Source of the DNA: Setaria digitata
Taxonomy: Eukaryota > Nematoda > Chromadorea > Rhabditida > Setariidae
Reading direction: 5' to 3'
Assembly (NCBI GenBank): GCA_003640385.1
Contig: RCAB01000380.1
Location: 1-63,062 of the forward strand
DNA length: 63,062 nt
Made by a program: the position numbers and the translations under genes. Below the pieces are notes generated by a model. The model was not told where the DNA came from and did not search any database. It was given only the letters and a program-made list of their open reading frames with translations. This document shows positions 33,458 through 46,400 of this stretch, one piece after another (within the stretch, counting starts at the first letter, position 1; each line of letters begins with the position of its first letter).

Positions 33458-36400
33458 CTATTTGGCGTTCCAAGAATAATTGATGAACAATTTTGATATT
33501 TCAGAAAGTTGCAAACAAAATTTATGCCAAAAAGAATACCAACCATCTTTCTGTTCTTCAATCATTTTGAGAGCCTCATTATAAGTGGGTAATTGTGAAT
33601 TAGTGGGTGATTGTGGTAAGGCACAAGTTGAATATTTCGGTGGTAACTGTATTTGTTCTTCTTCTACTTCCACTTTAAAATTCATTAATAGCCTGAACAA
33701 GCTGAAACAAATATAGGTGGCAAACCTGGATAACCTGGAGGATTTGGAACAAACGCATTAATAGGCTACAAAGGAAGGAATATTTTTGCTAGTCCTATTT
33801 CTTGTTCTGCGTGATAACACTCATGTGTTTATAGTCAAAAAAAAAAAAAAAAAAAAAAAAAAAGGAACATAGAGAACGGATAAGTAAGTTTTTAAATGGG
33901 AAATGTTTAATGAATCAGGTAAATTCGATGAACTCGGAAAACGTAATCTCAGCGATATAATGGTTCCTTTATTCAAAAAATTAAAAGTTTAGTTTCTTAA
34001 AATCATTAATGAATTCCCCTCTCTCAATAATTATTTAATCAGATTGTTAAAATATCACTTCTATTTTATAGTTAATTTATAATCCATTAATTAGACGGAG
34101 AGTTTGAAAATTTTCGATAAAATTTCCATGCCTTTTTATAGAAATTTTAGTTTTTTAAGAGAAAAAAAAAGAACAAAAACAAAAAAAAAAAAAAAAACTC
34201 ACCTAATTTCAATAGTTGTACATATCAGTGCGACAATAAGCCATATATTTTCTGATGTAATACAACACTGTTCCATCACCAAAGCATCGATCAATTTGCA
34301 TATAAGAAATGATAAATAAGTTGCACACAAAATCTTAAAAAAAAGTTTGAAATGATTTTTGCACTATTACTATTACCATTTCTGTTATTTAGTTATTCAT
34401 TATTATTACTGTTAGTAGTAGTAGTACCAGTTTTAGTATTATTTGTTTTTATTGCTATAATTAAATGTTAGGCATAGGAAAATTCGTCGTTTCCCATTGA
34501 AATAATAAAATTCATCTATCAAATAATGATAAAATTAAATATAAAAATCAAACTTTTTAGTAAGCAAATTAAGCTTGAAACTTTTCTAACAAAATTCTTC
34601 CATAATTCGCATTCCATCCAACAACTTTTCTATCTAATTAAAAAAAGGAAAGAAAAGAAAAGGGCGAAAAAAGTTTCAGCGATTGAAACTCGAAATTGTC
34701 ACTTTCTTAATTATTCGATGCTAAATATATTCCTATTATTTGGATGTTGCTCCTTTCTAATATCACTTAAATATCAGGAACGAAAAATGGAAAATTAATG
34801 AATTTCTTTCCTATACTTTACTAATCGATTAAAAAAATTTAAAACAAAAGTTCGACCAGTCAAGAATAAAACATTACTGAATGATCCAATACATTAATTA
34901 GATCATTTAATAAACTGGAAAAAAAGGAAAAAAGAAAACTTATCAGCTATTTCATTACATTTAACCAAAAGAAAAAAGAATTGAAAAAAAAAATACAATT
35001 TATGCATATCAAAAATAAACAACAACAAGAAAAGATTTGCATATTTGTTGATCTGTTATCAGATACTATCTAAGGCATAGAAGATAGAAAATAAATGATA
35101 ACGATAACTTACTTTATATATAACGCAAACGATAACAAGTTGTGGTATATGAACAACGAATGCAACACCAGCCAAAATTGTAAATGCTAAATTTATCAAT
35201 GCAACAACCAATAATGATTGATTACTGTTGTAAATGATCAGAAGTGATGAGCATAATATTATATTCATTGCGCATAACATAAGTATTCCATAGATTTTCT
35301 GTAGAAGTTAAAAAAAGAGTGAAAAAAGAAGTTGAATTAAGTTGAAATCAAAAAAAAAAAAAGCCCCCTTTTTTTGAGATGGTATATTGTTTTTCTTTCT
35401 TCAAAATTTCTCGAAATTAAGAATATATCAGTTTTATTTACAAATATTTTCAGTTTTCTGTCAAAGTTAATTATTCATTTCTTACGAATTTCCTTCCGTT
35501 TTTATTTACTCATAAAATTATTTTCTTTTATTTCTCGGAACATTGCATAATGTCATCGTACAATGNTAATATATCAGTTTTATTTAAAAATATTTTCAGT
35601 TTTCTGTCAAAGTTAATTATTCATTTCTTACGAATTTTCTTCCGTTTTTATTTAATAAAATTATTTTCTTTTATTTCTCGGAACATTGCATAATGTCATC
35701 GTACAATGATAACAACTCATTGGAAAGAGTTTTGTTTGGATCTTCAAAAATTGTATGAAAATTATAATTATTTCTATCGTACTATTTATTATAAGTATTG
35801 TTGTCATATTTTAGAATTCGCTAATTTGTTATCTTTCTCAATTACTGGAAAAAAGAAAGGCATTGAAAAGAGGAACGACATTACGCATTACAGGAACGAC
35901 ATTACTGATATATTAAAGCCATATAAATGATTCAATATGTTCGGCATTATCAATTGACTTGAATAATTACATTAGATAAACTTTCATCTTCCTATTATTA
36001 ATTTCATCTTTTTTCAAAAATTTCAAGTTACAAACAATAAGTTCCGGTTAATTATTCGGTATATTATATCACATAAAAATTTTCTTAACGATTTTTTTTC
36101 TATTATCAAGAAAATTTTATTGGTACTTAGCAGATATATTTTTATGTCAAAATTTTAATTACACTCAATTTTTCATTTTCATCCCTTTCCAATAGATACT
36201 GTTTGTTTCTCTTTTTTTTTCTCTATTTCTCTACAATTCCATTTATACAAGAGGAATAGTAATACTTGAAAATACTAGCCCTTTATAAATGAAAGGAAGA
36301 AGAAAGAAGACTGTAATTTACAGATGTCATTAAATTTAATTTCCATTTTAATGTTTTTGCCAAAATTGATTTCTATGATTGAAACAGTAGTATTTATCAG

Positions 36401-36648
36401 AGGGTCACTTTTCTCCGCTTAATTTTTATTAATTCATTTGTTGATTTATGTAAATAATTGAAGCTAAAATCAGGCATTCCTTAAAATTTTATCATAAGTA
36501 GCATAAAAAATGCACAGCCACTGTATTCTTTCCTTACCTTTTTTTTAAGACCAGAATTTTGTCCTGAATTCGAACTGCTACAGATTGCGCAGTCACCTTC
36601 TTCCGCCACTCTTCCTGATGCCGGCGGCAGACTGCAATTCCTGTCCAT
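33458..36648 (-). CDS. Four-helix membrane protein with LPPKY/LPTY tail, LAPTM4-like
   Basis: Four minus-strand exons in consistent phase, 36538-36648, 35113-35298, 34203-34333 and 33458-33692, encode about 220 residues. The first 37 are polar and Cys/Ser-rich (DCAICSSSNSG). Hydrophobic helices follow at about 38-58, 66-98, 100-115 and 125-142. The cytosolic tail then has a Glu cluster, LPPKYS and LPTYNEAL, which are PY-type sites for WW-domain (Nedd4-family) ubiquitin ligases. Order, size and PY motifs fit lysosomal/endosomal LAPTM4-type proteins, but I recognise no diagnostic signature, so the family name is an inference. The ATG lies 10 nt behind the acceptor GTATTTCAG, so the leader is trans-spliced or starts in a distant exon to the right. 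The second intron contains an N-flanked duplication (35422-35708). Confidence 0.7.
35422..35708. repeat. Direct duplication flanking an N in a membrane-protein intron
   Basis: Bases 35422-35565 recur at 35568-35708 around an N at 35566, with several small differences including a 3-base length change. Like the other N-flanked repeats this is probably two haplotype contig ends left unmerged. It does not touch an exon. Confidence 0.85.
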
Positions 36649-38362
36649 GTTGGTTATCTGAAATACGTCACTAATATATAATTTATAACACAAATCTATA
36701 TAATTATATAGTATGTAATAATAATATCACTGTCATATACCATATAATTATATATTGTTTATCTATTAACATATATATTTTTCAGTTATTATTATATTAT
36801 TGTTACTGTCATCGTTTATCACTATTGTTAAATGATTGCTTTTGTAATATTAAATGAAGGAACTGTTTGTAAATAAAATGGATCGTTTTATTTGTCATTA
36901 TTGGATAATCAAGTTATAAAGAAAGCAAGTGTTTTTTTTTTTTTAATTGGATAAAATCAAATATAAAAAAAAAGGAAATTTGTCAAAAATTATTAAATAA
37001 TAATGGCTTCTTCATCACAAGTAAGCAAATACCAATATTTGTATTGATAACAGGTATTTGAGAGAAAAAGTGGTGTAAATTTAAATGATGGAGAGATTGT
37101 TATCATAAAATGCTTCTAGTAAACTAGGAATGGTTAAAGTATCATCTAGAGGTTGCAAATATGTAGCGATAGCAGTAGCATGCAATCCTGCATGTACAAA
37201 AATAAATATGCAATTCATCGAACCATTCTCTGATGTTTAAAATGTAAAAATGTGATTCAAAAAAAAAAAAATTGCAATCATTGAATTTTTTAAATGACAG
37301 ATAATGTTGAACCGAAAATGATGTAAGTAATAATTTGCATATTTTGACTTAGTTTTAATTTAAATAATGTCAGCATTAAATTATTTAATTTTCTTTTTTT
37401 TATTTTATTTATTTTTTTTTTTTTTTAATTTTAAACCCTGAACATGCTTAATGGTTGCTGTGTAAATATTGAGAGAAAAAAACACTTAAGATCAGTAAAG
37501 AAATTTGTAGTAAGAATGGATTGCATGTTCGAATTGCTGAGACAATTTAATTAGATATATTTATAATTCTACTAAATTAAAAAATTTGAATTAAGTTGGA
37601 AATGCATACAAGTAATAGAATAAATTTGTAGTAATTTTTAAAAAGTAATACACGTCCTTCTAGTTCGGAAAATTTTTTGATGAAATAGTGTAACATAGGA
37701 AGGAGATTATAAAGTACCATTAGTATGAATTAATCATAATTAGACGGATGCTATTTTTATAGGAAAAGATTCATTCATAATTGATTGAATGAAATTTGAA
37801 CATTTATTTCATATGAAATATATATAAATAATAAAATCACCGACCGGTGAAATACTATCTGAGCCTTTCATCTTGATTTACAATAACAAATACATTTAAA
37901 GTATTCTTCAAAAAATGGCAACAACATCCAAATAGTTCAAAAGGAAAAAAAAGATTTTTCTTAATTTTAATCATTTCCGAAATCTTTTATCAGGATATAT
38001 ACCATGGAGGTTGAACTGACCTAATTTGAAAAGAAATCACAAATACTGATAAAATTCAGTTGCGCATAATAATACTGTTTGTATGGATGAATATTTAGCA
38101 TTCAGATAACTGTTGGTTTCTTTCTTTTTTTTATCACAAATATTTATAAAAAAAAAAAAAAAATAGCTAGATGCGTGATAATGGGAAAGAAATAAAATAT
38201 GAACTAATTAATTTATCGAATTTCATCCATATAATTAATGTGAGTATTTAAATGTTACCGTTTTTGTCATTGTTGAAAAACGAAAAATCAATAATTAAGG
38301 ATAAGTAGATGGGAAATGTTTACAATTTATCATTTATTTATCAATGAAGTTCTGAAAAATTA

Positions 38363-38432
38363 TGGAAAAGAGGGAAAGAGGAGAGAAAGAGAGAGAGTAA
38401 AGAGAGAGGGAGGGAGAGAGGGAGAAAGAGAA
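38363..38432. repeat. Polypurine GA tract
   Basis: About 70 bases are almost purely A and G on the plus strand (GAGAGAAAGAGAGAGAG-like, with GGGAGGGAGAG inside). Such tracts can adopt triplex forms, but nothing shows a function. Confidence 0.85.
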
Positions 38433-41400
38433 CCAATATTGATTGATCATGAATTACAACGGTAAAGATAGAATATGATTTGCCACTTAATGAGCTACTT
38501 TTAATTAAATGATAAAAATTCACAAAATTTCTATTGTTTGCGATGTTTTCTACCGTTACAGAGGCAAATAATATTAAGAAATGTAGTACTGAAAGAAATA
38601 AATAATACATTTTAAACTGAAATAGGAAATTGATATTAATAGACAATTAAAATGGAAGTGGATTATGTAATATTGAAACTGAAATTACGTTCAAAAAAAC
38701 GAACAATCTATTTTCAATTCGAATGAGTGTACTTTGAAAAATTTGTCAAATTTAATGACTTCTAATTAAGTTAATAAAAAAAAAAATTAAAACTAAATTA
38801 TTAATCAAATAGTTATTTCTTATCATCTATACCATATGTACATATAATAATTTTAGCATTTTCTACTGCTTTTTCTTATTAGAAATGAATTGTTATATAA
38901 TACATCAAAAATATGACCTAATTTTTAGTTCATTTATGTAGCTTTAGGGAATGACCAAAATTTTCCTGAGCTATCACAAATTTTTCCAATAGCTTTTAGT
39001 ATAATTAAAGCAATTGTATCTTATTATAGATATGTATAAAGTTTAAATATAAATAATATAATTAAAGAGGAGCAAAAAAAAAAATGCCTGAAACCGGAAA
39101 AGAAGCAATAAAACAAACCAAATAATAAATTGGATCCAGTATTGACGCTATTTGCAAACGAGCACTTTCTAACGAAGTGCACCAAATGATCGGAACTGAA
39201 CTTGTAATCTTGACGAATTTCCTAGAAAAATTTTATATAATATTTTTCTTCCTTTCCATTTTTTTTTTCTCCCATCTTCTCGTATATTTTGAGCTGTTTT
39301 TACCAATATTATTTGAAAATGAACATTTAATCACGATAAATAGCAATTTTTAATCATGGTTTTATGTTTGCCTTTTTGCTCAAACACGAAACGAATAATA
39401 AGCATGAAAGCGAAAAGGATTAGAAGAGGACGGAAAAAAAAAATGGAAAGGAAATAAACTTCTTGTTATGATTGTTTCACTTGAGAAGTAAGAAAGACAA
39501 AAAGCAGAAAAAGAAAATAAAACTTAAAAAGGATGAAGACTACATGAAACAAAACAAATTCATTCTAATAAATTTTTTTTTCTTTTTTGAAGTTTATTCA
39601 ATGAATAATTAAAAAAAGAGTTCATTTGTTATGTTTGATAGAAATAATATGTTTACATTTATTTGCATATAATGCGTTAAACTGTACTAAATCTTTTGAC
39701 AATATGCAAATATTATTTCACTTATAAATTCTCAAATTGATTCAACTATTTGATTTAAAAATAAAAAAATAAAAAAAAAGGAAGTAATTTTAAATGATCA
39801 AATATTTTATATTATCCAGATAATTCTGGTGTTATCATTACTTCACAACATTTTTTTTTCCGTCATTCTATTTTTTTTTTTTTACAATAAAAAATTTTTC
39901 AATCATACTGATAAGTAATGATTTCTGATCATTTATTTTTGTATCATCAAAAAAAAAAAACGAATTTATTTATCGACCTTTTGTAGTAAATCACTCGGTC
40001 AATTTACTTCAAAAATTAATAGCAAGCAATGAAAATTGTTAAATTGTTGGTTGACTTACTGAAATGTTACTTTTCTAGATGATATTTTATTATTTTATCT
40101 TGCATGTTTTATCAATGTTTTATCATATTATTCATTCATAACTTACCCAACTTAAATTTCATATTTTTATCTTCCTTTTTTTTTTTTTTTTTAATGAAGA
40201 AGAAGAAAAAAAAGGCTTTTACAGACTAAAGATATTATCCCTGCTACTGATCACCTCGAAATCGTTTTTCAAATGGTCTGTCAAAATATGTTGAAAAGAA
40301 TTTTTCATCCAATTTTTTTTTCTTTTTTTCCTTCCTATATGCAACTAAAAAATCATTGAAATAGTTGGCTAATGCTTAAAGAACGAAAAATGTCAATTTA
40401 TGATAAGAAATCTCAAAATTAAAGAAATATAAAATTGGTATATCCAAGCATCACTAGATTACTGATAAGAATCGTTGATGACTAATTAATATGATGAAGG
40501 AAGGTATTTTAAAAATGTAAAATTAAATACCAGTGATAATTGCTGGTGGTATGTGATTGATGATTTTGTTGTATCAAAAGATAGCGAATTATCATATGTT
40601 CTTTTTTTTTTAAATATATATATCCAGGTTTTTAATGATAACAGTGCGTTATGACGATTTCAAATTTAAAGCTGATTTTTTCTTTTGGAAAAAAGTGAAG
40701 AACAATCTAAAAATAAATTTTTTTCCAACAAAACTATTTGTACACTATTATAATTTGCTAAATAGCTAGAAGGAATATTGCATAAACTTGCTATATTCAA
40801 TAGTTTCGACAAATTATTCACTTATTAGTCCTTTTTTTCCTTGTTTTATACAGCGCTAGAGGCTAATTAGTATGTGGTTAACTAATAGTTAATGATAATG
40901 ATAAGTATTGCATTCAAGCAAGAATTCATCAATTATTAAACTTATTCGTTAAAATCTGAATCTAATCAATTTTTGGTGAGAGAACGAAAAAAAGGGTAAA
41001 ATGAAAATGTGATAGAGAGAGAGGAAATGAAAAAAAAAGTAAAAATAAACAATTTATTTATTTTTTTTTTTTTTAAATGACGTTAAGGTGATATTATATT
41101 GATCATTCATGGAAAAATTTGACAGTTACAACTGTATAAATAATGTTGACTAGGCAAAAATTTTATTTCCACTTTTTTTTTTTTAAGTCAACAAAACTTA
41201 TGATTCAAAATGTTTGATATTTCATAATAATAATATTTTTTTCTTTTAAATTATCAATTTAAGCAGTCCCATATCTATTATTTTGTTATTTTAAGGGGAA
41301 AACTTTTTTCATGATTGCATAATATATTAGTAAGTTTATGCAAAAAAAGGAGGAAAATGATAAGGAATATCTTTACAGTATCAACTTTGATAATAAAATT

Positions 41401-43418
41401 ACAAAGAAAAAAAAAGAAGGAGTCACCAAAATAATTATTGAGAAGTTGAAATAATAATCAAAATTATAAATTACTGTAACTTTAGTTGCAAAACCTTAAA
41501 ATCCATTAAAATCCCAATTAAAATGCTATCAGCCTTTTTGTGCAATATGAAGAAATGGTTTAAACACAAAAAACTTATGTCGAATTTAATTCGACAAATA
41601 AGTAGTTATAAAGGTGCTCAACCATATATTGCAGAAAAAAATAATCACAAATTTGTCATTTTTTTTTTCATTTATCATCATTTTCGAGGATGATTCATAG
41701 CTATAATTACGATTGAGCAAGTTAATGATTAAACTACCAATTACTGCTAGGTGTTTTAATCGGTCCAAAAGTAACAGCTGTGAAGTCTGATTTGTTATAA
41801 TCAGAATTTAACAAAATTTCTAAGTAGACGAAAGGAAAATGAACTTAAAGAAGAAGAAAAGAAAGAAAAGGTAATTTTTTTCCTCTTCCTTTAATTTAAA
41901 CTTTTGCAAAAAATTCGAGTGAAAAATTTTAGCAGCCTTTTCATCTGTTGTTGCATACATATCATTATAAATTAAGCTAAGCAATTTAGTACACTTTCTG
42001 TAATTGATGCATTTCAATTTTTTAATATTTGAAAGTTTTTTTTTTTTTTTAAATTGAAGCAACATGATAAATACGTAAATAAATGAAGAAGATTCTCAGT
42101 CAAACACGTGAAATGTCAAAATAATGGTAAACATGAAAACTGTGTATAGTATAAAGACTGAAAATTGCCGAGAGAAAAAAAAAAAAAAAAAAAACAGAAA
42201 TTTGAATTAAAAAGAAAAAGTGTCGCAAAAGTGAAAAAAAAAAAAAAAAAAACTGATAAATTATAATCATGTGTATGCTTTCTATTTTTTGTTTCAGCTT
42301 TCTTAATTAAATTAAAAGGAAAAAGAAAGAATCGCTTCTACTAATTTCGCTTGTCATAATTTTTTTCATCTCTTATCAAATGCATTTTTAAATTTCTCTT
42401 TTCTCATTGATATTTCGAAATTTTTTTTATTTAAATAATTTTTTTTTTTTTTGTGTTTATTCATTAAAGTTTTTCTTTGATAGTTGTGTAGTAGCCATGT
42501 CTTCTTCAAACAAGACGGTGAAAAAGGAAGAATTTCTAACGGAGTACCTACCTTTGACTGAACTTGAACTGTAATCTGTTCGACTGGTTGATAAATAATT
42601 TTTCAAGTTAATGACTTCAAGATGAGAATCTAATTTTCATTACCGCTGTAACTTTATTATTATTTTCTAATTCCATTTCATCATTGATGCTATTTGGAAA
42701 AAAAAGAGAAAAAAGAATGAAAAAGGGAAATAATAATACAAGTAAAAAGAGAGCGGTTGAAAAATGTCATTTCATGGAAATTAATTTCCTTTTTGTGTTA
42801 ATGATTTAAAAATGAAAATATTAGAGTCGCTGATCGTTCCCAGACTTATCATTGTTATTATGATTGTTGTGTTTTACGAAATAATATGTATTAATTCAGG
42901 ATTATAATTCTATAATTTAAATTTTTAATTATCAGAATTGCTGTACTGAAAACGGAAAAGACTTTTATTTGTTACCTAACTCGTGTAATTTTTTTCACAT
43001 ATTTTACTAAAGTGATTATTACTAAATGCAATATACCTTAACTTGCAAATAAACTTTGTAGTTTTATCTAGATTAATATTATTCAGACATGCTATTTATC
43101 AAAAGTCTCTGCGTACTTTTCGTTGAATCCTAAACTAGATTATCAATGATAATTATCAACATTGTCAGTTTTCTACACCCAATTAATTGATGTGAATTTT
43201 TTGCAAAAGTCCATATCTTTTACCTTAGCAAAATGCTAAAATCCAAATGAACTACGATCAAAGAAGAGCGAAACATAAAATTTGAAACTCGAAGAACATC
43301 ATATAGGAAGAAATCTGAATAGAATACAACTAAATACAGAAAAGATTCTGGATGGAATACGAAACATGAGACGGAATCTGAATAGAATGGAATTTTAATG
43401 AATAGAATTCACTCATTT

Positions 43419-43454
<36 letters not shown>

Positions 43455-46400
43455 AAATGGCAAGATATGATGTTCCTTATCATCATAGTACAGAGGGGCA
43501 CTGCTAAAATAGAAATGAAATTTAGTTTTGAATAGATTAATTTGGAATTTCAAATATATAATTTATATAAATTGATTCGGCAAAAAAGGCAACGAGATTT
43601 TGGCTTCTTTGTTTAAACAATAGTACTGTTAATCGCAAATGGTTGATTAAACTAATTAATTGAATTAATTGAACTAATGAGCAATGATTTTTAAACAAAA
43701 TATCTTACTGTTTGGAAATTCAAGACATTCAAACAATAGAACAAACCTATTCAAAAGCTGTTAAGGATTTGATTCTCGAGATTGTTTTTTTTTCCACTGA
43801 TAATTCATTTTTATCAGTTTACTAATTTCTGCTAAATAATCCTTTTACAATCGAATTTTTTCACTTCCTTGTAAAGATAAATAGTTTTTTGGTCCGAAAT
43901 TTGAAATTCCATTTAATTTTTTCCTATCTAAATAACGAACAAGTAAAATATCTGAACTAAACATCTAAACTCATGTTTAGCCATTATTTTGATCTAATTT
44001 ATTTCGATTTATAAACTGAATGAAAATTCATTAAACTGAACAAATTTGTGATGGCTACGAAACATGACAAAGTTTCTGCTTTGTAAATTTTACTTCGATA
44101 TGATAAGATATGATAAGCAGTAAACATTGCTAGAGAAACTTTATGGAAACATTACAGCTACTAATGTTAATGTTTAGTAAAAAATGTTAGACAATTCTGA
44201 AATTGGGTTTTCTTTAGCAAGTCTGAAAATTTTTTTCTTTTCAGTCTAGCTTTTTGTTTTTCGCTCCACATTTTTTGATTTTTTTTTATACTATAACAAA
44301 TTGTTAATGTTATATCAGGCAATCTCTGATTGCGATGATTATCATCAAAGAAAAAAAAATTAGTCAAGAACAAAAAAAGAGAAGAAAGTGAGGAAAATGT
44401 TTAAGTTTATGGAAGGGAATATTTTAGGAAATTATTGACCAATGTAAAATAAGTCATGAAACGGAAGGAAAAAAAAACTTTTTGGGAAGAAATATTTTTT
44501 GCTGAAAGAATGATTGCAATAATTTCTGATGCTAAAGAAAAAAAAAAGATAAATTTGAAAGAAAAGAGGAAAAAAAAGAAAAAGATTGAAAATATTAAGT
44601 CAATTTTACGGGAAATCAATTATTTCTTGACATAACTATTATAAATTCGTGGTGTAATTTTAACTTTAAATTAAAAAAAAATAATAATAATATTTCTTTT
44701 ACTAAATGTTGAGCTACAAAAATGTTGATGTGAAATTATCAAATAATTCATGCATATATGTATATTGGATTAAACAAAGTAAAATAAATCTTCAATTTCA
44801 CAATTTCTAAATACTATATTAATTCTATTTCATACGACAATCAGTTCACTCTTCATAAATTTATTGAGTAAAATTTTTCAATGAAATTTATAAAATTTGA
44901 CAACTATTTATTCAATCATTTCAGTGCCATGAAATTTATAACCTAGTCATTTTCGTCATCCCACTTATTCCGTTTTTCTTTCACATCGTCGTTATTTTCG
45001 TCATTTTTTTCAACGTGACAAAAGAGTTAGTTGTCGCAACTATTTTCAATGTTTCCTCTTTCTTGCTTTTTTTTTTGTATAAATAAGTTTAAACTTTACT
45101 TTCTCCAAGCAATGATCAATTATTTCAGGATAAAAATAAAATTTAAATAAATGAGCATTAGAATTATTGAAAATAATTGTAATGCAAAAAATACATGAAT
45201 GAAAGATGGATGAAAAAAAGACAATCAAATGTGATTAAATATTTTTGTATATAAATTCGTCCAAAAAAAAAAAAGTAAAAAAGTGGAAAAGATTGAAAAG
45301 AGAAATTATTTTGAGCATAAAAATGTGTGTTATATCTCTTTATATTCTTCTGAAGGAAACAAGAAGAATTAAAAAGATTGAAAAAATTTCAGTACTAATT
45401 ATATCCTTTTCCTGTTGAAGATATTATCATAATCAATTGAAAATTTATTCATCCGGTGATTGATTGACGTTTACTTGCTCAAGCAAAACAAGGCTAAATT
45501 CCGTTTTGTATTAATTTTTGAGTTCTTTTTTTTTACTCAAAAATTCTTCATCATCTCGAGGGTTCTACTTGTTTTTAACTTATTCAGTAAATCTAAAGTC
45601 TTACAGTAAACAATTTTTTATTGGAACTAATTAATCTTTCCTCAACAAGCAAATTGATAGTTATCAAAAATAAGAAATTATAGGACAAAAAAAAAGCTGA
45701 AAAAAACTATTAAATGTAAAAATTATCAGGAAAAGTTTAATAAATCCATAAAAATGATAATGCATTTTGCTGTGAATCTTTCTTATTGTGTGATATAAGG
45801 AGAGAAAAAAGAAGTATTGTATAAATGGCGGAAAAAGGTAGTTTAAATGAAATCAAACTTTGTGACGTCATCCAATTAAAATTAAATGAAAATAGTTCTA
45901 TTCACAAAAGAAAATTTTGTTTTAATTCAAAGATGATAAAAAAAAAAAAACTGCTGAAATAAAACAAAAACGAAAGAAATACAAAAAAAGAGAGAAATAT
46001 ATGTTTTAAAGTATGGGAATGCTTCACAGTATTAAAAGGAAGCCAATTTTTAAAATAATTGGTTGGAAAATTAGAACTGAAAAATGGACCGAAGTTCTCA
46101 TGAAATATTGTTTAAAAAAAAAAAAAAATTTGATACTGAAATGTGATGAAAAATATAATATTAATGTAGTTCAATATGAATATAGTCAGAAATACCGATA
46201 TAGTTGCAGTTGTCACACTTCCATACATGTATATTTATTCATTAATAGAACTAATTAATTTACGCTTGCTTTTGCGTTATTTTATAAAACATGGAAGAGA
46301 AAGTAGTTGAATTTTACTACACTAAAAAATTTCAATGTTTGATTGGTATCCATTATTATACATATTTATATATATTTGTATATTTATTTGTCTCTAATTC

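Noticed and set aside
33720..33768. Extra minus-strand exon encoding PINAFVPNPPGYPG
   Set aside because: Joining it to the terminal exon would need an intron of only about 24-33 bases. The direct join from 34203 to 33692 is in phase.
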